Shown here: in pieces, positions 19,071 to 27,666 of the stretch
Position numbering within the stretch: the stretch's first letter is position 1
Layout of the letters: every line of letters starts with the position of its first letter
DNA from: Cudoniella acicularis
Lineage: Eukaryota; Ascomycota; Leotiomycetes; Helotiales; Helotiaceae
NCBI GenBank assembly: GCA_013054445.1
Contig: JAAMPI010000709.1
Coordinates: 1-27,666, forward strand
Direction: 5' to 3'
DNA length: 27,666 nucleotides
Program-made: the position numbers and the translations under genes
Notes under the pieces: generated by a model
Told to the model about the DNA's origin: nothing
Database searches by the model: none
What the model saw: only the letters and a program-made list of their open reading frames with translations

Positions 19071-22000
19071 TTAACAAAGTAAAATCTCCTCTTTGGTCCC
19101 CTCTCCCACATTATTCGCCTTCAAAAAATCCTCTCCTAGCGGCGGAAGCAGAAACGCATTCTCTACATTCTGATACGGATTCTCCGTTCCCCGCAGGATT
19201 TTCAGATACGATACGCCGAACAGCACGGCGATTTTGTCGCCGCGTTGGGTGGCTTGGCCGACGATTCCGAGGTACCCTTTGGAGGTGATGCAGATTTTAC
19301 ACGCGGAGCATTCGATGATTTCTGGCATGGAGGTGGCGTTGAATACAGGGGGGTTTTCTTCGTCGTTAGGGTCGGGTGAGGCTTCGTTGGAGTGGGTTGG
19401 CTGTCGNGGGGGGCTTTCGACTTGGTCGGGGTCGGTCTCAGTTTTGGAAGGGTTGCTTTCGGTTTTGTCCGTGTCTAGCGGCGGTGAAGACGACTTTGCA
19501 GCCATTTTCTCGGCTCGTTCGTAGATCTCGTTGTGATAATCTGTTAAGAATTCGACTTGTCGGTCGTTGGGTGTGTGTGCCCCTACAAGTAGCCGGCACC
19601 AAAGCCTCAGGGCTGTGCTGTCTTCGGTGTATTTTTTGTCGAGGGCGCTGTTTATTAGATATAGAGATTCCTTGAACCATGCGGCGTAAAGATCGAGAAA
19701 TTTGATTATGGGGGCGTCATCTTGGAATGTGGGTCCGGTTTCTGCAACTATGTCTACGATGCTGCCGTCGACTCCAACCTGTTCGGAGTTTCTGGGATCC
19801 ATCCATACTTGCGCTGGTAAGGCGCTGGCACCGGTGCAACGCCGATCTCTGCCTCTCTTGGCACGTTTTTGGGAGTTCCAGTCTGGGCACCATGTCGGGA
19901 GCTTCAAGTCCGTGTATTGCAGTCCGGATCGCAGGATCATCTTGGCGCCTCGCTCGCTGCGGACGAAATATTCGGCGAACTCTTGATAAATGATTTCCAA
20001 CTTCTTGGAGTAGTCGGCCATTGGGAGACCAGGGTCTTCTGGTCCAATACCCATCCTTGCATATATTTTATCCCGGGGATCGGAGCAATTGAATCCTTGA
20101 AAGGCTGAGGGCTCTGTGAGGGGGTAGATGGTGGGATCCCGGTTGACGATGAACATTTCTGAGAAGTTGTTTATATTCCGCTTCGCTTCTAGGCCGCTTG
20201 AGAAAAAATTGGATGGATGCATGCCTGTATTGGCCATAAGTAGGCCTGTTAGAAGCAGCTTTTCGGAGATCTCGAAGTCGCCGCAGAAGAATTGAAGTTT
20301 ACGTGCGCAAACATACTCCTGGATGACCCACTGTCTTGACCACCATCGTGAACTCCAAAGTTTGAGCCAGGGAGTCCAGGTCTCCTCCAAGGACAATCCA
20401 GGCTTCATGTACAACCAGAATAGAGATATTCCTCTATCAGACTTGGAATCGCCGTCTTCCTCGTCTACACCTTTGGCCTCGTCCTCATCCTTGTCCTCCT
20501 CGTCCTCCTCCTCAGCCTTTTCCTTGGCTTTTTCTTTGGCCTTATTGCGCTTGGCATTAGTTGCTGCAGAACACTCTGCCACATATTCCGCCATCTCTAT
20601 CCCCTCTTTTGTGGTCTCATCGTGGTCTCCCAACCAGATGAAGACTGCATCGGCTTGCTTGTACACTTGTGCCATGATACTCACATGTACAGAGCGATCA
20701 TTCATGTCTCTCTGGTTAACACAGATCTGGTCGATCCAGAAGACTTTCTCATCCGTTTTGCGTAGCCTTTTCAATGCGGAATGGAGACCTTTGGTGATGC
20801 GAAGTGGGAGTCCATCGCAAAGTATCACGTGGTCGAATACGGGCTCTCCCCACGCGTATGAGAGACCCACAAAATGAGGATTGTCTGCCAGCGATGCAAC
20901 CTCAAGCTTCCCTGAGATGACGCCTTCAGGCCCCTCCGCATCAAGATATAGCAGTCGGATATCCTTGGTACCCGGTGCCTCTGATAGCTTTGGAAACTTT
21001 ACAACATGTCCCAGGGCTGCGGTTGGCACTTCGAGGTGTTTGCATAGTAGCTGAACTATCCCGTCATGTCCTTTTTCCATCGCTAGTTGAATTGCCGTTC
21101 GCTCGTCACTACTCACTGCTAACTCCGAGCCATGATCGGCAAAGAATTTGACAATCGCTTCATGGCCACTTTTCGTGGCTAAACTAAGCGCGGTCCAGGC
21201 ATCTGTACGTGTTTTTAACGCCATGGTTCTTTCGTCAAGTAGTCGGCTGACGTCTGTCTCATTTCCGCCTTGTGCAGCTTCCTGAAGAGGGGTCCGTTCT
21301 TCTTTGACTGAGTCATCATTGTTCTCCTCAGGTGGCGCTTTTCCAGCTGGCTCTGCTGTTGTTGTCTCTGCCCGCCATTTTTCCGCTTGTAGCGAAGGCC
21401 GCTGCTTAAAAATTAAAACAGCTATTGACTCGTTTCCGTGCACTGCCGCCATACGGAAAGCATTCCAGCCTTTATTATTGAGTGCCGACAGCTTCGCGCC
21501 CTCATCAATAAGTAACTTGGCCACGTCATCTTGCCCATATTCAGCCGCTACATGGAGTGCGGTGTTCCCATCGTCGTTTGCTTCTGACAGTTGTACGCCA
21601 CGCTCAAGTAGCATTTTGACCATTGCAGGGCGCCCATATTCCGCTGCGATAAGAAGGGGTGTCCAGCCATTATTTCTCGCTGATAATGCTGCGCCCCGGT
21701 CGAGAAACAGCTTGAAGGCTCCTTCGTGGCCTCTTTCTGCCGCGGTGTGGAGGACTGTCCAGCCGCCGTGCTTGGTCGCTGACATCTCTGCGCCGTGGTC
21801 GAGAAGGATCTTGATAACTCCTTCGTGTCCTCCTCCTGCTGCTGAGTGGATTACGCTCCAGCCACTGGTCTTTTCTGCTGATACATTTGCACCTCCATCA
21901 ACCAACAGTTTCACAATGTCTTCATGCCCCAATTGAGCTGCAATATGCAATGCAGTCCACTCCTTTGGATCCGTTTCGGACGTTGATACGCCATGATCAA

Positions 22001-23606
22001 GTAACACACCGATGACTTCTGCCTGCGCCTTTGTTGTCGCGATGTGAAGGGCAGTCCGTCCATTTTTGTCCTTTTCTAACGCCACGTCTGAACTGTGGTC
22101 GAGAAGTGTTTTGACAACCTCCGCATGCCCATTTTGTGCCGCAATATGAAGCGCGGTCTGCTCCTCGTCGTCTTTTCCTAACACGTCCGCGCCATGCTCA
22201 AGAAGCAACTTGACAACTTCCACGTGCCCCTTTTCAGCAGAACTATAAAGAGCGCTCTGTCCCAGATAGCCTCTTTCCGATATTTTTATGCCGGGCTGCG
22301 GAAGCAGTAATCTGACAATTGCTTCCTGTCCACATGATGCAGCGATGATTAAAGTATTCCATCCCAATCCCACCTTTGCCGATGCATCTGCACCGTGCGA
22401 GAGAAGAAACTTAGCCATCTCTTCGTATCCCTGGAACGATGCCAGATGAAGAGGAGTCACTCCCGCATTATTCCCTGCTGACACATCTGTGCCTGGGCTG
22501 AGTAGTAGAATCTTGACAATGCCAATGTGTCCATCTCTTGCAGCTATGTGAAGAGGAGTCAGTCCCTCATTGTCTTTTGCTGAAGCCTCGGCCCCTTGGT
22601 TAAGTAATAGCTGAACCAATGGTTCGTAATTCAGCTGCGTCGTCATATGAAGGGCTGTTTGTTCATCATTATCCTTTGCTGAAGCGTCAGCGCCTTTCTC
22701 AAGCAGGACCTTGACTACTGAATCGTGTTTCTGACATGTCGCAATATGAAGGGCTGTTCGTCCCTCATTATTCTTTGCTGAAGCTTCAGCACCTTTCTCT
22801 AGTAGGAGCCGGACAACCGATTCGTGTCCCTGTAGTGCCGCCATATGGAGAGCTGTCCGGCCATCGGGTAATACAGCCGAAAGAATCGCTTCTCGTATCT
22901 TAGCAGTGGTATCATCTCTGTTCGCTGCGTCTCCATTCGCTGTGTCTCCGCTCGTTGTGTCTTCACTCGCTGTGCCAACGTGAGGGGGTTGTTTGCCGCC
23001 GCTTGTAGATGGCGGTACCTCCGCACCAGAATCTTGGAGGAGCAGCCTGGTAATCTCCTCGAATCCCATCCTTGCCGCTATATGAAGAGCCGTGAATCCA
23101 GGTTCGACCCTTGCCAACACGTCAGTGCCCCGCTCAATGAGCAGCTTGACGACGTCGGTATAGTTCCTCTCCGCAGCCACATGAAGCGCGGTGACTCCAG
23201 TGCTTGTCGCGGCCGAAACATCCGCACCCCGCTCAATTAGCAAGCGCATGATGGCTATATTCGGGGTCAGTGTGGCTGCGTGAAGGGGAGTCCACCCCTC
23301 CTTCATCGCGGCAGAAGCTTCTGCGCCTCGGTCGAGCAGAAGTCTAACGATAGTCTCGTGGCCATTCTGCGCTGCTCCATGAAGACTCGTCATACCCTCC
23401 TCAGATGCGTCGGACGGGTTGGCGCCTCCATCGAGTAGCCGTTTGATCTCTTCGTCGTCGCCGTTCATCGCTGAGCAGATCAAGGCATCTCCCGGGTCGA
23501 CTCCCACGAGGATTTGCTTCTCCCCTTGGTGGGAACCATCGCTTGACGTCGGTTCCACATCAGGTGGGGGCGTCAGAGAGGGCGTTGGGTCTGGAGCGGA
23601 GTCCAT
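19071..23606 (-). CDS. Large ankyrin-repeat plus HET-domain protein
   Basis: One uninterrupted frame of 1511 aa. I count about 23 ankyrin repeats in residues about 35-865 (consensus G-TALHxAAxxGHExIVxLLLxxGA). An insert with a 5-residue tandem unit follows repeat 5, and a linker follows repeat 20. The HET domain begins near residue 870: VGLSYAWG (about 913), FWIDQICVNQRD (about 956), VFIWLGD, WSSRWWSRQWVIQEYV (about 1084) and CSDPRDKIYARMGI (about 1172). A highly charged Lys/Glu/Asp insert (about 1020-1055) splits the HET domain. The C-terminus keeps SKGYLGIVGQATQRGDKIAVLFG, but the usual GECYVHG ending is replaced. HET domains trigger fungal nonself cell death; ankyrin arrays bind ligands or partners. 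Here the sensor-like array is N-terminal. No NACHT/NB-ARC (P-loop) segment was seen. One ambiguous base (19407) gives an unknown residue near the C-terminus. It appears functional. Confidence 0.9.
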   Translation of the reverse strand: MDSAPDPTPSLTPPPDVEPTSSDGSHQGEKQILVGVDPGDALICSAMNGDDEEIKRLLDGGANPSDASEEGMTSLHGAAQNGHETIVRLLLDRGAEASAAMKEGWTPLHAATLTPNIAIMRLLIERGADVSAATSTGVTALHVAAERNYTDVVKLLIERGTDVLARVEPGFTALHIAARMGFEEITRLLLQDSGAEVPPSTSGGKQPPHVGTASEDTTSGDTANGDAANRDDTTAKIREAILSAVLPDGRTALHMAALQGHESVVRLLLEKGAEASAKNNEGRTALHIATCQKHDSVVKVLLEKGADASAKDNDEQTALHMTTQLNYEPLVQLLLNQGAEASAKDNEGLTPLHIAARDGHIGIVKILLLSPGTDVSAGNNAGVTPLHLASFQGYEEMAKFLLSHGADASAKVGLGWNTLIIAASCGQEAIVRLLLPQPGIKISERGYLGQSALYSSAEKGHVEVVKLLLEHGADVLGKDDEEQTALHIAAQNGHAEVVKTLLDHSSDVALEKDKNGRTALHIATTKAQAEVIGVLLDHGVSTSETDPKEWTALHIAAQLGHEDIVKLLVDGGANVSAEKTSGWSVIHSAAGGGHEGVIKILLDHGAEMSATKHGGWTVLHTAAERGHEGAFKLFLDRGAALSARNNGWTPLLIAAEYGRPAMVKMLLERGVQLSEANDDGNTALHVAAEYGQDDVAKLLIDEGAKLSALNNKGWNAFRMAAVHGNESIAVLIFKQRPSLQAEKWRAETTTAEPAGKAPPEENNDDSVKEERTPLQEAAQGGNETDVSRLLDERTMALKTRTDAWTALSLATKSGHEAIVKFFADHGSELAVSSDERTAIQLAMEKGHDGIVQLLCKHLEVPTAALGHVVKFPKLSEAPGTKDIRLLYLDAEGPEGVISGKLEVASLADNPHFVGLSYAWGEPVFDHVILCDGLPLRITKGLHSALKRLRKTDEKVFWIDQICVNQRDMNDRSVHVSIMAQVYKQADAVFIWLGDHDETTKEGIEMAEYVAECSAATNAKRNKAKEKAKEKAEEEDEEDKDEDEAKGVDEEDGDSKSDRGISLFWLYMKPGLSLEETWTPWLKLWSSRWWSRQWVIQEYVCARKLQFFCGDFEISEKLLLTGLLMANTGMHPSNFFSSGLEAKRNINNFSEMFIVNRDPTIYPLTEPSAFQGFNCSDPRDKIYARMGIGPEDPGLPMADYSKKLEIIYQEFAEYFVRSERGAKMILRSGLQYTDLKLPTWCPDWNSQKRAKRGRDRRCTGASALPAQVWMDPRNSEQVGVDGSIVDIVAETGPTFQDDAPIIKFLDLYAAWFKESLYLINSALDKKYTEDSTALRLWCRLLVGAHTPNDRQVEFLTDYHNEIYERAEKMAAKSSSPPLDTDKTESNPSKTETDPDQVESPXRQPTHSNEASPDPNDEENPPVFNATSMPEIIECSACKICITSKGYLGIVGQATQRGDKIAVLFGVSYLKILRGTENPYQNVENAFLLPPLGEDFLKANNVGEGTKEEILLC
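22915..22974 (-). repeat. Four-copy 15-bp minisatellite inside the ankyrin-HET gene
   Basis: Four consecutive 15-bp units on the plus strand (for example TCTCCATTCGCTGTG, TCTCCGCTCGTTGTG) encode a repeating 5-residue Asp/Ala/Thr/Asn-rich peptide between ankyrin repeats 5 and 6. The unit length is a multiple of three, so copy-number change would keep frame. Confidence 0.8.
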
Positions 23607-25914
23607 GTTGGCGGATCCTGGACGTCAGGATTGTGATCATAGCCGTTGGGATACGGCAGGTGAAGATGTGTCTAGAGTTTGGTTAGTCTTAGGATTCACA
23701 CGTGATAGAGGACGCCGACTAGCCTGAGTGCCTCCCCGTGTTCTTGATGTGTTTACTCTTCACCTAGGATTTGCCTAGGCCAAACCTGAACGTGAGGTGT
23801 AGAATGGTCCGCCGCACCGTTTCGTAGCATCAGCTAAGCCTTCAAAGGCGCGTGGCGCCGTCAAACAGTATTGCCGAACGGTTAATAGTATGGAGGTACG
23901 TTTCCAAAGACCTTTGCAGGAGCTTGTGTAGCTTACGCTATATTCTAGAGGTGTACCTTCTTCTTAAGTGGCCTATGCCCATTCTTTTAGTCGTAGACCC
24001 TCTTTACCTTAGCTAGTCGCCTCTAATTTATTTTCGAAGCGGCCTCTTAGCGCGGCAGACCCTTTTAACAGGCGCCTCCATTTAATAGGTGGCGTACAAT
24101 AGGGATTGTGTCCAGCGCATATGCAGTTGATAATACCCCTCTTCAGTCTGGATAAGTGGAGCTTAGCTGAACAAGAGCAGGGTTCAAATTGTTGCAAGGC
24201 TGGTAGGAAACGCACGCACGCACGCAGCCAGGCTGGATTGGACCATGGATGCCCGAACCCAAATTGACGGCTGTGGTGCATATTCATTCGTCTGGGGGAT
24301 GGCATCATAAAGCCGCAGAGCAATTGTGCGTAGTCCTCGTCCGTAGCTCTCACTCCCTCGTCCCTTTCAGCTCGGTGACGGTACGGATAACCCCGGAGGG
24401 GCTCAAGGGTGCGCAGACCGCTATCGGTGCATCTGTCCGTAGTGTTCGTCTAATACTCGTACGAACAGCCACTTGTGACAGACACCTAGTTGGAATAGCT
24501 CTTCACTTCCCCGGCCCTTTTCAGCCTCCTATATTCATTGATCGTCAATACTCTAGTATCTTCTATTTGTATTTAGAGCCACTCTTTTGGCCAGCAGAAA
24601 ATAAGGGTTCGAGTCGGAGCCCGGTCCCGAGTGGCGGTCCGTTGCGTTCGTCGTCCATCACGGCGTCCGCAATATTGACGGGTCGAGCCGCCACAGCGCA
24701 CAACGTGGCCGAAGGGGTTGCTGCGAACGTCTGAAGTGCTCGTCCTTCGTCACTTGTTACCAGGCGGGGCTGGCGGGCTTTCTTGGGGGCTCGGGATCCC
24801 GACGGCGGTAAGTGGTAGCGGCGCGCACTGAGGGGTAGATTACTTCGCATTGTATTGGTATTTGCTTCTTCCGCTTCGCATGCTGTCATCAGCAAACCCA
24901 CGCATTTGGGTCGGTGGCAGAAATGCTGGGCAGATGATGGACCAGCCACCGACTACGTGTCGACCTTCTCATGGCCATCCGCCGTGGCCGGTGTGGAAAA
25001 AATGCCCATTTGAGCGCCGTTTCATTGTGGGGGCCTCATATGTACGCCGCTGGGCGTGGGTGCTTGTTCTGCAAAATCAGTGCTTGGAATAGGACTATTA
25101 TGCCCTACCGGGTGCCCGTCAAAGTTTCCTCCGTGCGAGCAGACAGCCATACAAATGAAGTAAAGGGCATCAACTAATTTGGAGCGTCTCCCTGTGGGGA
25201 ATCCGTTATAGGCTACCAACACCATGCCCTAGTATAAGCCACCAAGCCACCCAAGCCACCGACAGGAGGTTTTAATAGGCACCTCCGTGCTACCTAGCAC
25301 AACATTTTTGATGTGGGCTACGGCTACACATTCCTGACTGTTTGCCGACGACGGCTCTGCTGCACGCACGCACACCCAGCTTGGCAGGCACTTCATGCAC
25401 AACCAAGCTTCCTGGGCCGCCTCCTCAGATGTTCAGATCCCCTTGGGCCATGAAGGGGAGCTTCCTGCATGAGTGGCGTGCCACTCGTCAGGTGCCACCG
25501 TCTGGTGGGGCCTTTGCCTTTTTCCACTGCTGTCACCAACCCGCGGCATATAAAAAGCAACAGGCTGCCTGTTTTTGGCCTCCAAAGGAATAGCTTATTT
25601 TTGTAGAAGCCTTCAAATATTTGAACACGGAGTGTCCATTTCATCGCTTCAAGTTCAAGTAGCTCATCGGAATTTGCTGGCCCTAAGGCTCTCGTGTAGA
25701 GCTTCATTCAGATCGCGATAGCTCTTAGATCACCAGCAACAGATAGTGCGGATACTTCACAGGAGCGTGGTCGAGTAAAACAACTGCTTCCCCTGTAACA
25801 GGCAATCTGGAGGTAAGAGCGCCGGTTGTGGGGCAATCTTGCCAATAGATAGCTGTTGACCGACGAGGTCTCAAGTGTCTTTTAACAATTTTCGTCCTGG
25901 TCATTGATCAGAAA
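23607..25914. other. 2.3-kb region without a convincing gene
   Basis: Contains the presumed promoter of the ankyrin-HET gene and then mixed-composition DNA. Open frames at 24353-24009 (-), 24949-24563 (-) and 24249-24734 (+) overlap one another and carry no recognisable motif. Short ACGC/GCAC microsatellites occur at about 24211-24227 and 25362-25375. TTTTAACAGGCGCCTCC (24063-24079) recurs as TTTTAATAGGCACCTCC (25270-25286), differing only by transitions. The sequence looks like old repeat debris. The last 100-200 bp should hold the AAA-ATPase promoter. Confidence 0.5.
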
Positions 25915-27666
25915 ATGGCCATTTCTCAAGATGCAGAACCGGTTAAGAAGCTGTATAGACATGACTGCTCTTACAATTCCTGCCAGAAAAGATGGTCCGA
26001 ATTCGCCATTGTCGACGATGAGCACGTCGATCTCGCAAGAAGAACCGCCCAAATTCCCATTATCCACCGTCACACGTACAGCAACAAACACTGGATCACC
26101 TCCTCGCTTACCATCCAAAGCGGCGTGATGAGGGAGATTCTCACTGAGGCCCTCGACAAGTATCAAAACCTCGACATGGAGCTGGAGAACTGGACCTTCG
26201 AGCCGCCGTACCGGCCCATCGTTCATCGTTGGGACCGGTTGAAGGAACTCCAGGCCAACACGACGAATGCTGTCAATAAAAAAGCTGCTAACGCCCTGAT
26301 GGAATTTCTAACCCCGATTCTCGCCGCACCCGTCGATGCTCTGACCCAAACACGACGCACCGGAAAGGTCAGCTTTGAAGCAGTTTGGCAAATCTTCCCA
26401 CCTGGAGAGCTGGTCGCGACCAAATTCTATGGCGTGGAGACAGTTTGCCGGATTGTCAAGTATGAGAGACAGGAGATAGATGACATCCCAATCTGGGTTA
26501 TCACTATGGAGTACATCGATTGGAATGGACAAAGCTGTGGCTACACCTCGACCAGCACGACCATCGTGGAGTTTGAAGGTTTCCGTCGTGTAATAGCTCT
26601 CCCTGTGTATCCCCTCTCCTTCGATGAAGCAGGAGCAGCGATCAAGGCAAAGACGATTGCGCGGGGAAGAGAGTTTGAGCGTCTTCGCGGCTACCATTTC
26701 CTCACGTGTAGTGGAAAGAAAATTCTCCTGAATGTGGAAGAACCGGAGGAACGACCGGTAATACTCTCAATATTTCCATCTGATTTAGACCAAAATGCAC
26801 TCTTCTAACGAGATTGTTTCCCGTAGGTATCCGGCAGAGTCGTCATCGACGCATTTGCATATTACAGCAGCTGTAACATCGTAACACCGGCACTGCGATC
26901 CCTAACGGAAAGCGCCGAGTCTGCAGTGAATGAGAGTAAGAAGTCCTCCAAAAAGGGGAGGACGATCGCGGAAGGCCCAAAGCTCAAAGCTGCCACCATG
27001 AGCGTGGCCGTTTCTCGGACTGAAGATCTTACCCCTCTAACTGACGAGGAATGTCTGCTCACGACGCCTTGGCTCAAGGGTCTAGATCTCAAGACTAAGG
27101 AATGGGGTAAGAAACCGGATGGTCCTGAATATTGATGAATGAGCTGACTAAATTAAACCAAAGGCATGTTTCGCGTCGACGACCTCGCAGAAATCGTCTG
27201 GAACGATGCGGCGTTCGAGAATTTGGTGCTTCCCGGTGGCGAAAAGGAACTTGCATGGGCCTTTGTAGAGAACAAGAACATATCAAATTATGTGTATGAC
27301 GACTTTGTCGCTGATAAAGGTATGCACCTCTAGCTGTATACCGGTAGTTACTAACATCTATCAGGCCGTGGAATTATCATCCTCATGTTCGGGCCTCCAG
27401 GGGTAGGAAAAACCTATACCGCCGAAGCAGGTACGAACTCCCTCCATCCACATCTTATCAATCTAACCCATCTCAGTGGCCGAAAGATCTCGCGTCCCTC
27501 TCTACTCCATGAGCGCGGGCGTGCTAGGAACTAAACCCGAAGACGTCGAGAAATCCCTCGAACGCGCCCTCGAACTCTGCCGCATGTGGAACGCCATGCT
27601 TCTCCTCGACGAAGCCGACGTCTTCCTCGGAGCACGCACCAACGACGGTCTCACACGCAACGAACT
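25915..27666 (+). CDS. DUF7025-like / AAA+ ATPase, 3' end outside window
   Basis: Five exons are visible: 25915-26757, 26827-27106, 27164-27319, 27365-27430 and 27477 to the right edge. Introns are 69, 57, 45 and 46 bp with CTAAC or CTGAC branch sites, and all join in frame. The start has a good context (aaaATGg). The first 300 or so residues (FEPPYRPIVHRWDRL, FPPGELVATKFYG, RVVIDAFAYYSS) match the N-terminal domain often annotated DUF7025 in fungal AAA proteins. LTDEECLLTTPWLKG and the linker FRVDDLAEIVWNDAAFENLVLP follow. The ATPase core has Walker A GPPGVGKT (27391-27414), SRVPLYSMSAG, and Walker B MLLLDEADVF (about 27595-27624). The arginine finger and C-terminus are beyond the edge. It is a probable protein-remodelling ATPase whose substrate is unknown; such genes are numerous in Pezizomycotina. 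No damage is seen. Confidence 0.9.

Noticed and set aside
21304..21936. 210-codon plus-strand open frame rich in Ser and Ala
   Set aside because: Antisense shadow of the ankyrin array; its periodicity is that of the repeats on the other strand.
21060..23540. Regular repeat spacing that could suggest a CRISPR-like or satellite array
   Set aside because: The roughly 99-bp period is exactly the 33-residue ankyrin unit in one open frame.
24600..24625. GGTTCGAGTC resembling a tRNA T-loop
   Set aside because: The flanking bases do not form a T-stem, and no acceptor or anticodon arm can be drawn around it.
24563..24949. 128-codon minus-strand open frame
   Set aside because: No motif, overlaps another open frame on plus, and sits in repeat-like DNA; not enough to call a gene.

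Overview
The window is nuclear DNA from a filamentous ascomycete (Pezizomycotina). The evidence is short introns of about 40-130 bp with GTRNGT donors, CTRAY branch points and close AG acceptors; Zn2Cys6, HET, SUR7/PalI and MYND/MSS51-like families; and AT-rich stretches that look like mutated repeats. A Leotiomycetes-like source is a guess from the gene mix and is not shown by the sequence.

Layout from left to right. A minus-strand reading frame runs off the left edge (1-191). A spliced SUR7/PalI-type membrane protein lies at 1435-2293. A Zn2Cys6 transcription factor lies at 3042-4711; its zinc cluster is split by an intron, so its true start is upstream of the longest ATG-initiated open frame. 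Next comes a gene graveyard: a broken HET gene (+, 5442-7399) and a second HET-type C-terminal relic (-, 7834-8756). Two copies of a diverged direct repeat (near 4786 and 8757) flank it. A decayed GH43 glycosidase (-, 9009-10306) is divergent from an intact five-exon MFS sugar transporter (+, 11164-13041). Their shared intergenic region has XlnR-like and CreA-like sites and a dense cluster of GTCCAC hexamers. A MYND/MSS51-like zinc protein (-, 13395-14956) is divergent from a DHA2-type MFS drug transporter that carries two in-frame stops (+, 15517-17530).

The segment 17531-19070 is AT-rich and repeat-derived, with a probable solo LTR at 17741-18221. It abuts the 3' end of a large intronless ORF (-, 19071-23606, 1511 aa) with about 23 ankyrin repeats followed by a HET domain, a plausible allorecognition or cell-death protein. 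About 2.3 kb without a convincing gene follows. The window ends inside a DUF7025-like/AAA+ ATPase (+, 25915 to the right edge) with intact Walker motifs.

Overall this is an accessory, fast-decaying neighbourhood. Three HET-related loci, a pseudogenised xylan- or arabinan-type enzyme beside an intact sugar porter, a probably dead efflux pump and retroelement debris sit together. The intact ankyrin-HET gene is the most interesting functional candidate.
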